In this document: positions 42,138 through 53,800 of the stretch, in pieces
Layout of the letters: every line of letters begins with the position of its first letter
Position numbering within the stretch: position 1 is the first letter of the stretch
Source: Anaeramoeba flamelloides
Lineage: Eukaryota; Metamonada; Anaeramoebidae
DNA length: 64,000 nucleotides
Direction of reading: 5' to 3'
Assembly: GCA_027625915.1 (NCBI GenBank)
Contig: JANTQA010000047.1
Coordinates: forward strand, 14,942,001-15,006,000
Notes under the pieces: generated by a model
What the model saw: the letters and a program-made list of their open reading frames with translations, nothing else
Told to the model about the DNA's origin: nothing
Database searches by the model: none
Made by a program: the position numbers and the translations under genes

Positions 42138-44456
42138 TTAATTCAGATACTCGGAATACTCATCTCGGTTGTAATTCAATTCCCAATCAAAATTTGAATT
42201 TATGTTTAATTGGTAATAAGTTTTTGCATCCAATAGTTCTTCGATGATTTCTGCATTGAATACATCTTTGTCTGTAAATTCATCATGATACAAATATTTA
42301 ATGAACAATTTTAAGGCGTGATCTGATTTCTTTGTGTAATCTTTTACTGTATTAATATTTTGGCAAGCTAAGAACATTCCGTTAAATAATTGTGATCTTG
42401 CTATTAATACTAATTTATGAACTCGAATTTTGTTACCGGTTTTTTTATTGGTGAGGACAAAATCCTTTGTTTTACGATCACCCATAAGCTCACGGATTGT
42501 TGACGTGATGGGTTTCTTTAATAACTCATTATCAATTTCCAAAATCGATATAATTTTGTTAAAGATATTTTTTTTTTCTTCATTTGATGGTATTTTATCG
42601 TAGTAAACCCATTTTAAAAATTTTTTAATAATGTGTGGTTCATATTTTTGCAATTTTTGTTTGATGAGCAATGGCGAACACCCTGTACGAATTCTTAAAA
42701 GTATTTTATGAACTTTAAAATTTTTGATCGAAAAATCGGATAATTCTTCATTTTGATCGATGAACAATTTTTTGAAATCCTCTTTTAAGCACTGATATTT
42801 TATGTTCATTATATCAGTTAAAAAACCTTTTTGTTTCTTACTTGTTCTTATTGAATTAAGTGGGGTTTGGTCATATTTCTATAATTCGGAAAAGTTATTA
42901 AAATAATATTAATGGGGAAAGAGAATTTTAAAAATTTCAAAAAATAAAGAAAGAGATGTTTCCAAAAAATAAATAAAGAAAGAAAAAAAAAAAAAAAAAG
43001 TAGCATGTTAACATACATTTAAAGAATTTGGCTTTGCACCATATTTAATTAATTGGTAAACAACAAACGTTGATACACCTCTTGGGTAATTAACTTTCAA
43101 TACTAAATGAAGAATTGAATTTTGGGTATCAAATTCAAAAACATTTGGATTTGCCCCATATTTGAGTAATAATACGATTGTTTGTAATTGGATAGGCCTT
43201 TTTTTTGCAATGTCAACTAATACAGTTTCCCCCCTGTTGTCCCATAAATTGGGATTAGCGCCCGCTTTCAGAAGAATTTCGAGGGACTCTAATGTCATCT
43301 TGTTGTTATTGCAAAGATATTTGAGTGCAAAATTTCCATTTTTCTCGTTTGTCAAATTAACATTTTTGCTGTTTTGGATCATTTTTTGAAAAATTTTCAA
43401 ATCGAGATTCGGATTTCTGCAATAGCACATCAAACTTGTTTCACCTTGCCTTTTTAAAACGATATCTGGGCTTGCACCATTGCTTAGTAACAAGTCATGG
43501 ATTTTCTTATCCTTGGGGAAATTTTTTAAACTCAACATTAAGGCTGTTTCGTTGTTTCGGTTGGTGTGATCAAGGTTAATACCCTTTGTGATTAATAACT
43601 CCAACATTCTATAGACTTGCAAACCATTTCTGTACGACAGAATAATGAACATAGCTGTACTGTTTTCGAGAATGAAAGTTTTAATATGAGGATCAGCCCC
43701 CTGCTCCAACAAAAAATCTAAAAGGTTTTCTGTTAATAGTCGTAACTTGATCAAGTCGATCAAAATATGCTTTTTTTTTACAGTGCTGCCAAAGCGTATT
43801 TTATAAGACAGTTTGGCCTTCCCTTTCTTTACCATGCACTTAAATGATTCCACATTAAATTTCTTTTCATTTAAAAGCAATTCGAGACACGATTTCTTTT
43901 CCTTATTAACCAGATTGGGATCAGCGCCAAGATGCAAAAGTCTTGAGACGATCCACGAAGTGTGTGTGGGGTTTTGGACCAAGTAATGTAATGCCGAGTT
44001 ACCCAAAGAATCTTGGATGTTGATGTTAATGTCAATTTTGGAATTCTTGATGAATGTGTCGATCAGCGCGCAGGTAATTTTTCGATTTTGGCACAGCAAC
44101 ATAAGCGCGGTTTGTCGTGTTTTGGAGACATAGTTTTGTAGGTTTGGATCGGCTCCTGCTCTTAAGAGACGAAGCAAAGTGTCAGCATTGACTAACTCTT
44201 CTTTACAGACCGACATCAGGATACTTTCGCCAAATTTGTTAATGTTGTTAATATGAAATTCATTCGCAACCATCCGCTGTAATGATAAAGATCTGACGAA
44301 AAAGCTTTCTTTGTCTATTCCATAAAAATAGTTCTGTAAACGATTATTATTATTATCGTCATAGCCATAAGACAGTTTTTTGGGTTTTGCCTTATTTTCT
44401 GATGAACTGAAGATATTCACTCTGTTTCTAATTTTCTCGAATAAACCTTTAAACAT
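42138..44456 (-). CDS. Ankyrin-repeat protein with two C-terminal BTB domains
   Basis: Two exons: 44456-43017 (480 codons) and 42878-42138, with a 138-bp GTATGT...TAG intron in phase 0. The product is 726 residues. Residues 1-60 are a basic, low-complexity lead. About 70-500 hold roughly ten ankyrin repeats, seen as LLRAGADPNLQNY, LLHLGADPNLVNKE, LLKAGANPNLWDNRGET and LLKYGANPNVF. The repeat cut by the intron reads across it as IKYGAKPNSLN-KYDQTPL, which confirms the splice. Then come two BTB/POZ-like modules: LSDFSIKNFKVHKILLRIRT near 520-535 and TGNKIRVHKLVLIARSQLFN near 600-625 with FIKYLYHDEFT. Such proteins are often cullin-3 adaptors or scaffolds; that role is inference. Start: first ATG of the open frame. 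Confidence 0.9.
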
Positions 44457-45064
44457 GAGGTGGCTGGAAAAAGAATATAATTTTTTTAATTTGGAAAACT
44501 TTTCTTTTTAAAAATTAATTGAATAGAAATTTAGAAAAAAATGATTGCTTTTGTTCTTCAAAATTCTTTAAAATCAAAAGTTGTATCATTTGTAACTTAA
44601 ATTTTTTGTTTAAATTTCAATTTTTTGGATTAGTCTTGAAAAAATTGCTCTTTTTCAAATTATTGTTATATTTTTGTGATAAGAACTTTATTGTAAACTT
44701 GTTTTTAAAAAACGTTTTAAGTCCGTTTTTTACTTTTTTCAACAAATCGAAAACTGAATTGCTGTCATTTTCCAATTACAAATGGAAAACTTTGTTTTAT
44801 TTTCCCAACAAATTCTTTTTTCCCTTTTACTCGAAAAATTAAAGAGAGCTTTAGAAAGAAATCCAAGAAATGAAAATTGACTTTTAAGAAAAGAAATCTT
44901 ACTTATAAGTCTTTTATTCAATTAAATTTTTTTTAAATTTACTTTCAACGAACACTTTTTTTAGTGATTTTCGTCTACTTTGAAAAAAGTTAAATCTTAA
45001 AGTATGTTGCTATTGAATAAAAATCACATTATTTCTACTCCTTTTGATCAAATGCATTAAAAAT
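44457..45064. other. 5' flank of the ankyrin/BTB gene
   Basis: AT-rich. The plus-strand frame at 44519-44842 is Phe/Lys-rich with no motif and was not called. Confidence 0.45.
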
Positions 45065-45545
45065 TTCTTTGAGTAAAATAAAATCTTATTCAGTGAAAGG
45101 GGACCTCGTTTTATTGAAGAAATAGAATTTATTCTATTACTTTTTGCACCTATTCTTTTCAAAATAACTTTTCAATTTTTGGATCAGATCATTTTTTCAT
45201 TGAGTAAATTTTTTTTTTTTAGTTGTTTGCTTTTTGCTTTTTTATTTCTTTTTATTTTTGAATTTTTTTTGTATTATTTTTTTTGACTTTTCTTTTTCTT
45301 TTTTTTGGGAAATTCCAATTCAGAAAAAAAAAATATTTGAAACTCTAAATTAACAGACAGAAAATAAACAATGTATTACTTGAAATATGAATACTTTTTT
45401 TAAAAAAAAATCTTAATGTCAACAATTTTAATTTTTACAAAGAAATTAAGAAAATTTTCTTAAGACATTACAATGAAGATACTCAAAAATTTTTTAATAT
45501 AAATTTTTTGATGGTGTTTGAAATATAAAAGGGAGAAAAATTCTC
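45065..45545 (-). repeat. Dispersed repeat R600, copy 3
   Basis: Reverse-strand copy: CTTATTCAGTGAAAGGGGAC, TTTTATTGAAGAAATAGAA, TTTGAAACTCTAAATTAAC and CATTACAATGAAGATACTC correspond to inverted blocks of 12420-13030. Internal T-rich tracts are expanded. Confidence 0.62.
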
Positions 45546-46925
45546 TTCATTTCCAATTTCCCTATTCAAGAAGATTTCTAATTTATGGTTCTACTGGTAT
45601 ATGAAAAATAACTTGGAAAAAATTTTCATCTGATTATTAATCTTTCAATTTCGAAATGTTTTTTATTTAAGGTTTTTAGTTTACTCAATGAACAAAATAA
45701 AAAAGAACCACACATACTATTTGTTGGAAAATAAATGGAACAAAATTTTCAGTCGACTTTTCACAAAAAGATTTTTTAATCAGATTCAATTTCAATTTAT
45801 TTATTCCAAAAGAATCTTAAATTATTAATTTATGTATTTTAGAATGGGGACTTTGATAATTTACTTTAATTCTTACGAATGATTTTTTTTTGGAAGTCGA
45901 ATGAAAATATTGATCTTTTTATTTGGCAATTAACAATATAATTAGAGAAAACCAATTACAATCTATTTATTTGAAAACTCTAAAGCAAAAGAAAAATAAT
46001 TAAATAAACATCCCATTTTTTTCCCCTTTTACTACACTACAAGTAAAATTTAAACTCTGAAAATTAAAGTTGTCTAAAACTACAATTTGGATTTCAGTTA
46101 TACTTCGTTTATAAAATTATTTTTTCAAAAGTTATCATAAATATATGTAATAAAAAAAAGATAGCTATTAAACTCATAAAAATCCGAATACCCCCATTTT
46201 CAAAATTTCTTACCTTTGAAAAAAATAAACAAGTGAATGGGGTATTTTTTTATTGAAAAAAGTTACAATGAATTAATTTTTGATTGAATATTAAGATTGA
46301 AAAAAAAATAAAGGTTAAAACAATTTTGCAGAAAACAATCGGGAATGTGTATAAAAATTCAAACATGGAAAAAAATAAAATTAGAAAAAATATTCCAGAA
46401 ACAGATAAAAAATCAGATTTTCAATTTAATTTAGCGATATCTTTTGATTGAAATATTTTGTGCTAAATTTTAAAATTGAAAAATATGTTTTTTTTAGACT
46501 ATTAAAAAAATACTTGAAAATTTTCTCTCTACTAAGTCAATTAAAAAATTCAAAAATTTTGAATTAAAAATGAAAAAAATATTACTGAAAAATTTCATTT
46601 TTTTTTCAATTCCTATTAATATCTATTAAAGTTGTAACCCTTTTTGCAAATTGTTATGTATAATAATGTTTATTTTATGAGGGTATTTCAAAAATACAAA
46701 ATTTAGAGATTTTTTTTTGAAAACTCATTTTCCTTGTCATGTATTCAAATACAAATAAGTAAATTTTAATTTGATAAAGAAATTGAGAAATTCTACACCA
46801 AAAGTTCAAAATTAAAAATGGTGTTATAAACTTTTTCTACTTTCACTTTTCTTTTCCTAATGGAGAAATATAAATAGAAATAAAAAAAAACTATTTTTAA
46901 TAAATGAACATAGAGTTAGACAAAC
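45546..46925. other. AT-rich intergenic interval
   Basis: No gene or repeat boundary supported. Confidence 0.4.
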
Positions 46926-47371
46926 CTATATGACAAGAGTTGATAGAAAATCTTCATAACAAAATTGTTTTGAAGAAGAGATGGTTGTGGCAATATCTTC
47001 TTCATTTCCAATACTCTCAACCGTTTTGACAAAAAGTTCGCCCATAAAACGAAGCGCCTCCTTTCCATCTTTATTGTATTCATTGATGATCTTTAGAGGG
47101 CGAATCCCACTTCAAATTAATGATTGTTCTTATTTTAAAATCTTCCCAGCCAACAGAGATAAAAAGTTTTTCCATCACTTATTTCTTTTTCTTACTTTTT
47201 TTCTGTTTCAAGAAACATAGTTGCCTCTAGCTGAACAACTTCTAATTCTTTAAGGATTGTTGATGAATCATTTGTTATGCTCGATTTGCTTTTTTAAAAA
47301 ATACTGATTTATTATTTGAAAATATATATATATAAATACAATAGACGTGTTCTGTATATTGGAAAACTTTT
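46926..47371 (-). CDS. Small spliced gene, possible histone-fold protein
   Basis: Three short exons join in phase: 47371-47340, 47288-47196 and 47109-46926, with introns of 51 and 86 bp, ending TAG. The 102 residues that can be read include FPIYRTRLF, DSSTILKELEVVQLEATMFL, IRPLKIINEYNKDGKEALRF, MGELFVKTVESIGNEEDI and ISSSKQFCYEDFLSTLVI. The ALRFMGELFVKTV helix followed by a short strand and YEDFL recalls the second half of histone folds of the POLE4/CHRAC1/NF-YC type (ATELFV...TLTYEDL). The likeness is weak, and the first half does not fit well. No start codon was placed, so a first exon is missing between 47372 and 47884. Coding status is supported by phase matches; function is tentative. 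Confidence 0.5.
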
Positions 47372-47884
47372 CTAATTAACAAAATTTTTAAATTATATTT
47401 TAGATAAATAAAATTTATTTTTTAGATAATTTTCATTTGAGGATGAATTTTTTTTTAATAACTCTTCTTTTCCCCAATTTCAAAATCATATTTCGGAAAT
47501 GAAAAAAAAAAATAAATTTTATACCAAAATCCCAAGAATAATTTCCAATTTATTTACATAAACTTTACTTTCTCACTGGCTTGTTAATATTTTGTTTTTA
47601 TCCTCTCTACAAATTGTAATGAAATATATATTTAGGGGATTGAAAATTTTTTTTTTTTAAGTGCTTTTTTATATATAGGAGAATTTTTTGTAATTTCTGT
47701 TTTTCAAATATCATTTTAATAATATTAATTTGGGATTTAAAGTACAAGTTTTCTAAATAAAATCCAATAACGATTAATATAAAAAAATTAAAATTAAAAT
47801 AAAAATACATATATTGGATTTTTTATTTTAATTCTTTACAAAAAAAAAAAGATATTGATCAAAATAAAAAAATTGAATATTGAA

Positions 47885-50800
47885 TTATTTCTTTTGAAAT
47901 ATTTTTTTTTCAGGTTTATCGCTTTCAGATGAAAATGCTGAATGAACAGAAAAATTTTTTAATTCTGTTTCATTTGAATATTCAATGTTAATTGAACCGA
48001 TTGGCGAAGAATCGCTAACTGTCTTGTTGTTTTTTTCTTGGTTAATTGATGAAGTATTTGGCAAGCAAGCGAATAAATAACCAAAAATATAAAAATTGTA
48101 AAGAGAATATGTTGACATAAATCCAATTGAACTATAGGTGATTGTACTTAAGTAAACATCAAATAAAACATAAAAAGAAAAAAAGAATGGAATTGATCCA
48201 ATGGTAACAAAAAAATTAAATCTTCTCGAAAACTTTTTTTTTTTAACTTGCTTTACAACGGAATAAGATCCCGTGATTGAATAAAAGATCCATAATCCAT
48301 AGTATACAAATAAGATAATCATTATAGTACGAAGCGCACGATAGGCTGGGATAGAAGTAACAGATTCGTATTCGGGATGGTTAATTGAATGGTTTTGTCC
48401 CCAAATTAAAAGGACAAATAAGAAAAATGAAATGATGCCTAAAAGAAGAAATTTCGGAAGATAAAACCGACGAAAGCTACGATTTGGCTTTTATTAAGAT
48501 ATTTATTAATACATTTATGGTTAGAATATATATATATATATATAGAATTGAATAAAATTAGGAAGAAAAAAGATCTTTGTTGAACAAGATTATGAAAATA
48601 TGAAATAAAAAAAAAAAAAATTATCATCTGTTCGAGTTTTTAGTATTATTAATAAAAATCGTAATTATCAAATCTTAAATCATGATAAATCAATAAATAC
48701 GGAGAATTAAGAAATCCCGACCTGTTACAATTCCATGAAAAGAGAAAATTATTTCCATTTTCATTTTTTGTTTATTTGCGACAATATGTCCGTAATAAAA
48801 TTAAGCACTATTTTTTTTCTGATGTATATTTTTCGAAATTTAGCTTATAACTTCATTCAATTAAACACTGGGATAAAATTTTTTAGAATAAAAACACTCT
48901 CAACTTTTGAGTATCAAAAATATTTTTTGAAATTAGCAAGCACTTTTTTATTTTTTTTATGTAAAATTGGGGTTGAGAAAAATTTGAAATCAAAGCATAA
49001 GTTAATATATTAAATTAGAATATTTTTTCAGAGAGTTTTTCTTTATAAAATAACTTTTTTTTTTAATTTTACCATTTAAAAATAAAAAAACATTCAAAGA
49101 CCAAATTAGTCCCTTTTGTGAAAATAAAATTCCCATGATTTAGAATTTGTTTTAGTAAATGAGTTAAAACAAGATAGTGTATATAAAAATATACATAATT
49201 TTAAGTTTGAATTCAATGATTTTGGTAAAAAATGTTTTCAAGAAAAAGTTAAATGGAAACTTTATTTATTTTTATTTTTTCATTTTGTTTTTTTAATTTT
49301 TTTAATGGAAAGTATTTGATCAGTTTTCCATTTTTAGTGTTTTTTGGGTCGTAGGGACATACTAAAATTCTAAATGAAAGGATAAATGAAATAATTAATA
49401 ATTGAATCTAGAAAAAGAATTTTGAATAATGAAATATATTGATTTTTTGTTGTAGAATTTTTCTTCATCATTGATAATCTTTTAGCTAGGTTCTTGTCCC
49501 GCCCCCTCTGAATTCTGGGGACGTGTCACCAAGTATCGTTGATTGCCGTCAAGTTCCGTAGAGTGCCGTCAAGTGCCTAGGTTTTCTTGAGGTTTTCTGT
49601 TTTATTTGTGAAATCTATCGATTTTCGTTAGTTTTTTTTTTACTTTTTGAAATAAACTGAAAATTTTCAAAAATTTTCTGTTTATTTCAAAAAATAAAAA
49701 AAACCTAGAACACTTCACAAATAAACAGAAAACTCAAGAAAACCTAACGGCAGTTTTTTTTAATTTAAGGGACTAGTCTATATTAAATTTTTTTAGGTAA
49801 ATTTAATAGATATTTAGAATATTTTTTGCCAATTACTTAGATTTGAAATCAAAATGAAAAACTTCTTAGTATAGTAATGAAATTTTGCTAAATGCCATTC
49901 ATTAAATTTAGTTATTGTTTTTATAGAAATAAAAAATTTTTCCATTTTTTCACTTTTTTGAAAGTTGCTTTTTTTCAACTTTTTGCAAGAATACAAAAAA
50001 TAAAAAAAAATATGAGCAAGAAAGCAAAACTTTGTTATGTTTGTGGAAGAAGTACAAAAAATAGTTTGAAAAATAAACCTGAAAAGTTTTTTTTGGATTT
50101 GCATGAAAAAACAGTTTGATTCGAAAAAAATATACAATATATGCTTTACTCTTAATAAAAGATTTTCTTTCTTTTCTTGTACCATTCTTTTTTTTTTTTT
50201 TTTTTCATGAATCTACTTTTTGAGTTTACACATTTTTGTTTTTGTTGAATTTGAAGTTTTTTTAAGTGTTCCCAAATTACCATCCCAAAAGTTTTTGTCA
50301 GAGTCAAAAAAAATCAAAGAAAAGAATAAGAACTATTTTTTTAAAAAGTAATTATTGATAAAACAAATTCAGTTCTTTATAGAGTCAAGTTGGATGAACA
50401 GAAGAGAAAGAGAAAATATTCACTAGTTTTCAATTATTTTTTCGTTTTTAAAAATGAGAATAAATATTATTTTTGAGAAAATAATTAAATCCAAAATGAA
50501 TCAAAAAATTCTCATCCGTTCAAGATATTTTTTCAAAAAAAAATTTTTAAAAGTCACTTTTTTTGACTAGAATTGTAAAATTTAAAAAAAACAAGAACTA
50601 AAAGTTCTAACATTGAAAAAACATGTCTATTTTCAATTTTAAACATATTTCAAGATAAGGATTCCTTATTTAGTTATTGGTCAAAAAAAAAAAATTAATA
50701 GAGACTAGTCCCTTAATAAATAAAAAGAAATTTCTTGAATTTTCTTTTTATTTTCTGAAATTAAAAAAAAAACTAATGACGCTTTTCAAGAATTCAAAAG

Positions 50801-53800
50801 AATATAGAAAAATAAAAAGATTTTGCTCAATTATTTTAAATTCTGGAAAAGCTAACGGCGTTTTTTTTTTAATTTGAGAAATAAACCGAAAATTAAATAA
50901 ATTTTCGGTTTATTTCGCAAAATCCCAAAAAAACCTAACAGCAAATAGGATGTCATTTCGTTGAATCACCTCTCTCATTAGCAATAATAAAAAAAAAAAA
51001 AAAAAAAAAAAAGTATATTTTTTAATCTTAACTTTAACTGTTTTTCAGTTCTTTTTTTAATAAAAAAAAAGGTAAAAAATTATTTATCAAATAAAAATAA
51101 AAATACTGTATGATTTTTATATTTAGAAGAAAAATAATTTGATTTGTTTTTGTTTTTAAAAATAAAATTAAAAATTTATCTGAAATATTAATAATTAGTA
51201 ATGTTAAAGAATAAAAACAAACACCATTAAAAGTTTATTTTTAATGATTTTGGGCTTTTTGAAAAAATTCGAATATTTTCCATTTTTGAATATTTTCGAC
51301 GTTTTTACAATTTCCCCATATATTCTTCTTTCATAGTAAGACTGAATTTTAAAAAAAAAATCACGAATTTTTCTATTAAAATTCTATTGTTAATCCAAAA
51401 ATAAAAAAAAATAGTGTAAATTCGAAAGAATTTAGAGAATGCTGATAAATTCAAATAAATGTTGAAAACTTTTTATTATATTTTCCCTTTTTAAAATTCT
51501 TTAACTCTGGTATTGAATAAAGCATTTTATTAGTTTAAATGTTGAGAAACTTTTAAAAATCAGTTGAACTTTGAAATATTCGGTTTAAATAAATAGTTTT
51601 GAAAGATGGGTTTAAGATTAAAAAATATGAATTAATTTAAAAAATTTTTTAATGTGTTTGAATTTATCAGTAATACAAAAAAAAACATTATGAAGCCTGG
51701 AAATTACTCATATTAAGATCATGTGATAATATTGTTCATAATGATAAATTATTATAGTCAGTATATGCTATCAAATACAACATTAAACAGTTAAAAATAT
51801 AGTGTATATTCAAGTCAATGGTTAAATGATGGAATATGTTTTATTATATCAAAAAGTAAATTATGTTTTTAAATATAAAGGGGGGGGATAATTACTGTTC
51901 TAAATCCATCAAGAATGCACAACCAACCGCCAAAGAGCAAAAGGAAAAATATTGAAATGAAAAATGAAGGAAGGATTGTCCAAAAAATAGAACTTGATAA
52001 TAAAGTCATTGAATGGAAAGGGTTATTAAAGAAAATCAAAGAAATAAGCATAATAATTAGCCATTTTTGTTCCAGTTGTAAATTTGTAAATTGTGCGTCT
52101 CTTAATTTATAATAATATATACCCGCCAAAAATAAGACTAACATTACAAGCCAATATCTAAAATATAATTCAGTATAAGTTATATTTTTTGAGACATAAT
52201 AATACTTTTTTTTTTTTTTTTTTTTTTATTTATTTTGAATATTTGAGTTATAGAAAAAATTTTTAATGAAAAAAATTATTTTATGAAATGATTTTTATGA
52301 TAAATTTAGCAATTAATAATGAAAAAATGAAAAAATGAAAAAAAATTGATCAAAACAAAAAAATATCCTTATCTAATAAATATAAAATGAAAATAATTGG
52401 ATAGAAACATTCTTAATTGTATTTACAATTTATTTTTTTTTGAAATGGAAATTAGTACACTTATATCAAAATCAGTTTCTGAATTTTTTAAGTTTTTTTA
52501 ATATATTTGTAATTTTTCAAAAAATTATGAAACTTTTTATTTTTTTTTAGTTTTTTTCCCCTGGTTGAATTTTCTTTATATTAGAAAGAAGAGTTGCAAA
52601 GGAAAAAAAATGAAGTGGTTAATTGCTAAATACTGTGACACTGAAAAATGAAAAAAGAATAACTGGGAATTAAAAACGAAAAAGCAAAGGTAAAAAAATG
52701 TCCAAAGGTTTATCGAAAATCAGATCAAAAAAAGAAAATTGAAATTACAACAATTAAATAACGATCTCCAAATGCAAATTCATAATCAGTTATCGAATTA
52801 AAGTAAATTAATCAAAAGTGTTGTAGCTGTGATTTTGGGTGTTCTTATTTAAAGATAATATTATTTTTTTTTTTTTGGTTTTTATCAATTGCTTTCTTAT
52901 AAAACCCTTTTTAAAATTTATTTTTTTTCTTTTTCCTTTTTTCTTTTCATTTTTTTGTTTTTGCTTTTTTTCCTAAAGAAAATTTGGGTTTGTCTTTTCC
53001 TTGTATAATCATGAAACCTAGAATTTTATACTTAAATGGTCTTTGGGGGAATTTAAGTAAAATGACATTTAGAGTGTAATTTATGTTTCTTCAATAATAA
53101 TAACTATGACACATTTTTGATATATTAAAACGTATAAGTTTACTTGTGTGCATACATGATGTTTCTAATTACAACAAATATGATTCAATAATTGAAAAAA
53201 AATTTTTGTGACCATTTGTTTTTTTTTTTGATTTTTGTAAGAATTATTTTGGATTTTCAAATTTCTGTTTCTTCCCCAAACATTTTTGTTCTGTTATTAA
53301 ATCATATTTGTTGTAATTAGAAACATCAGGTATATTGGCAAGTAAAATTATAAGTTTGGGTATATCAAAAATGTTTCATAATTTTTGGAAAAATTACGAT
53401 ATTTATTAAAAGAACTTAAAAAATTAATACATCGATTTTGAAACGTGTGTAATTGTCTATTTTTTTTTATTTTTATTTTCAAATTATTTTTGGTTTTTGT
53501 GGACAAACGGTGAATAAATATTGTTACATTCACAAATTGAGAATTTCTTTTTTTAAAATTTTCATCATCCAAATTAACTTTTGAGGATATTTTTTATGAT
53601 CATTTAATATATTTAACTACCCTATTAAAAAAAGTTTTTTATAACATGTTATAAACGTGTTGTAAAGGTGTTATAAAGGTTTAAAATGTTATAAAATTTT
53701 ATCATAACGACTTTTATAACATAAATATTTGTTATGAAATGTGTTATAAAATTTGTAACATGTTATAAGCCTGTTATAAGAATATTTTTTAAAAAATATT

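Noticed and set aside
43162-43389. Plus-strand frame inside the ankyrin gene
   Set aside because: Shadow of ankyrin repeats on the other strand.
47607-47810. 67-residue minus-strand frame between two genes
   Set aside because: Asn, Ile and Phe only, no motif, and it lies in repeat-like AT sequence.
51915-52112. Plus-strand frame over TMEM181-like exon D
   Set aside because: Shadow of a transmembrane exon that matches TMEM181 on the minus strand.
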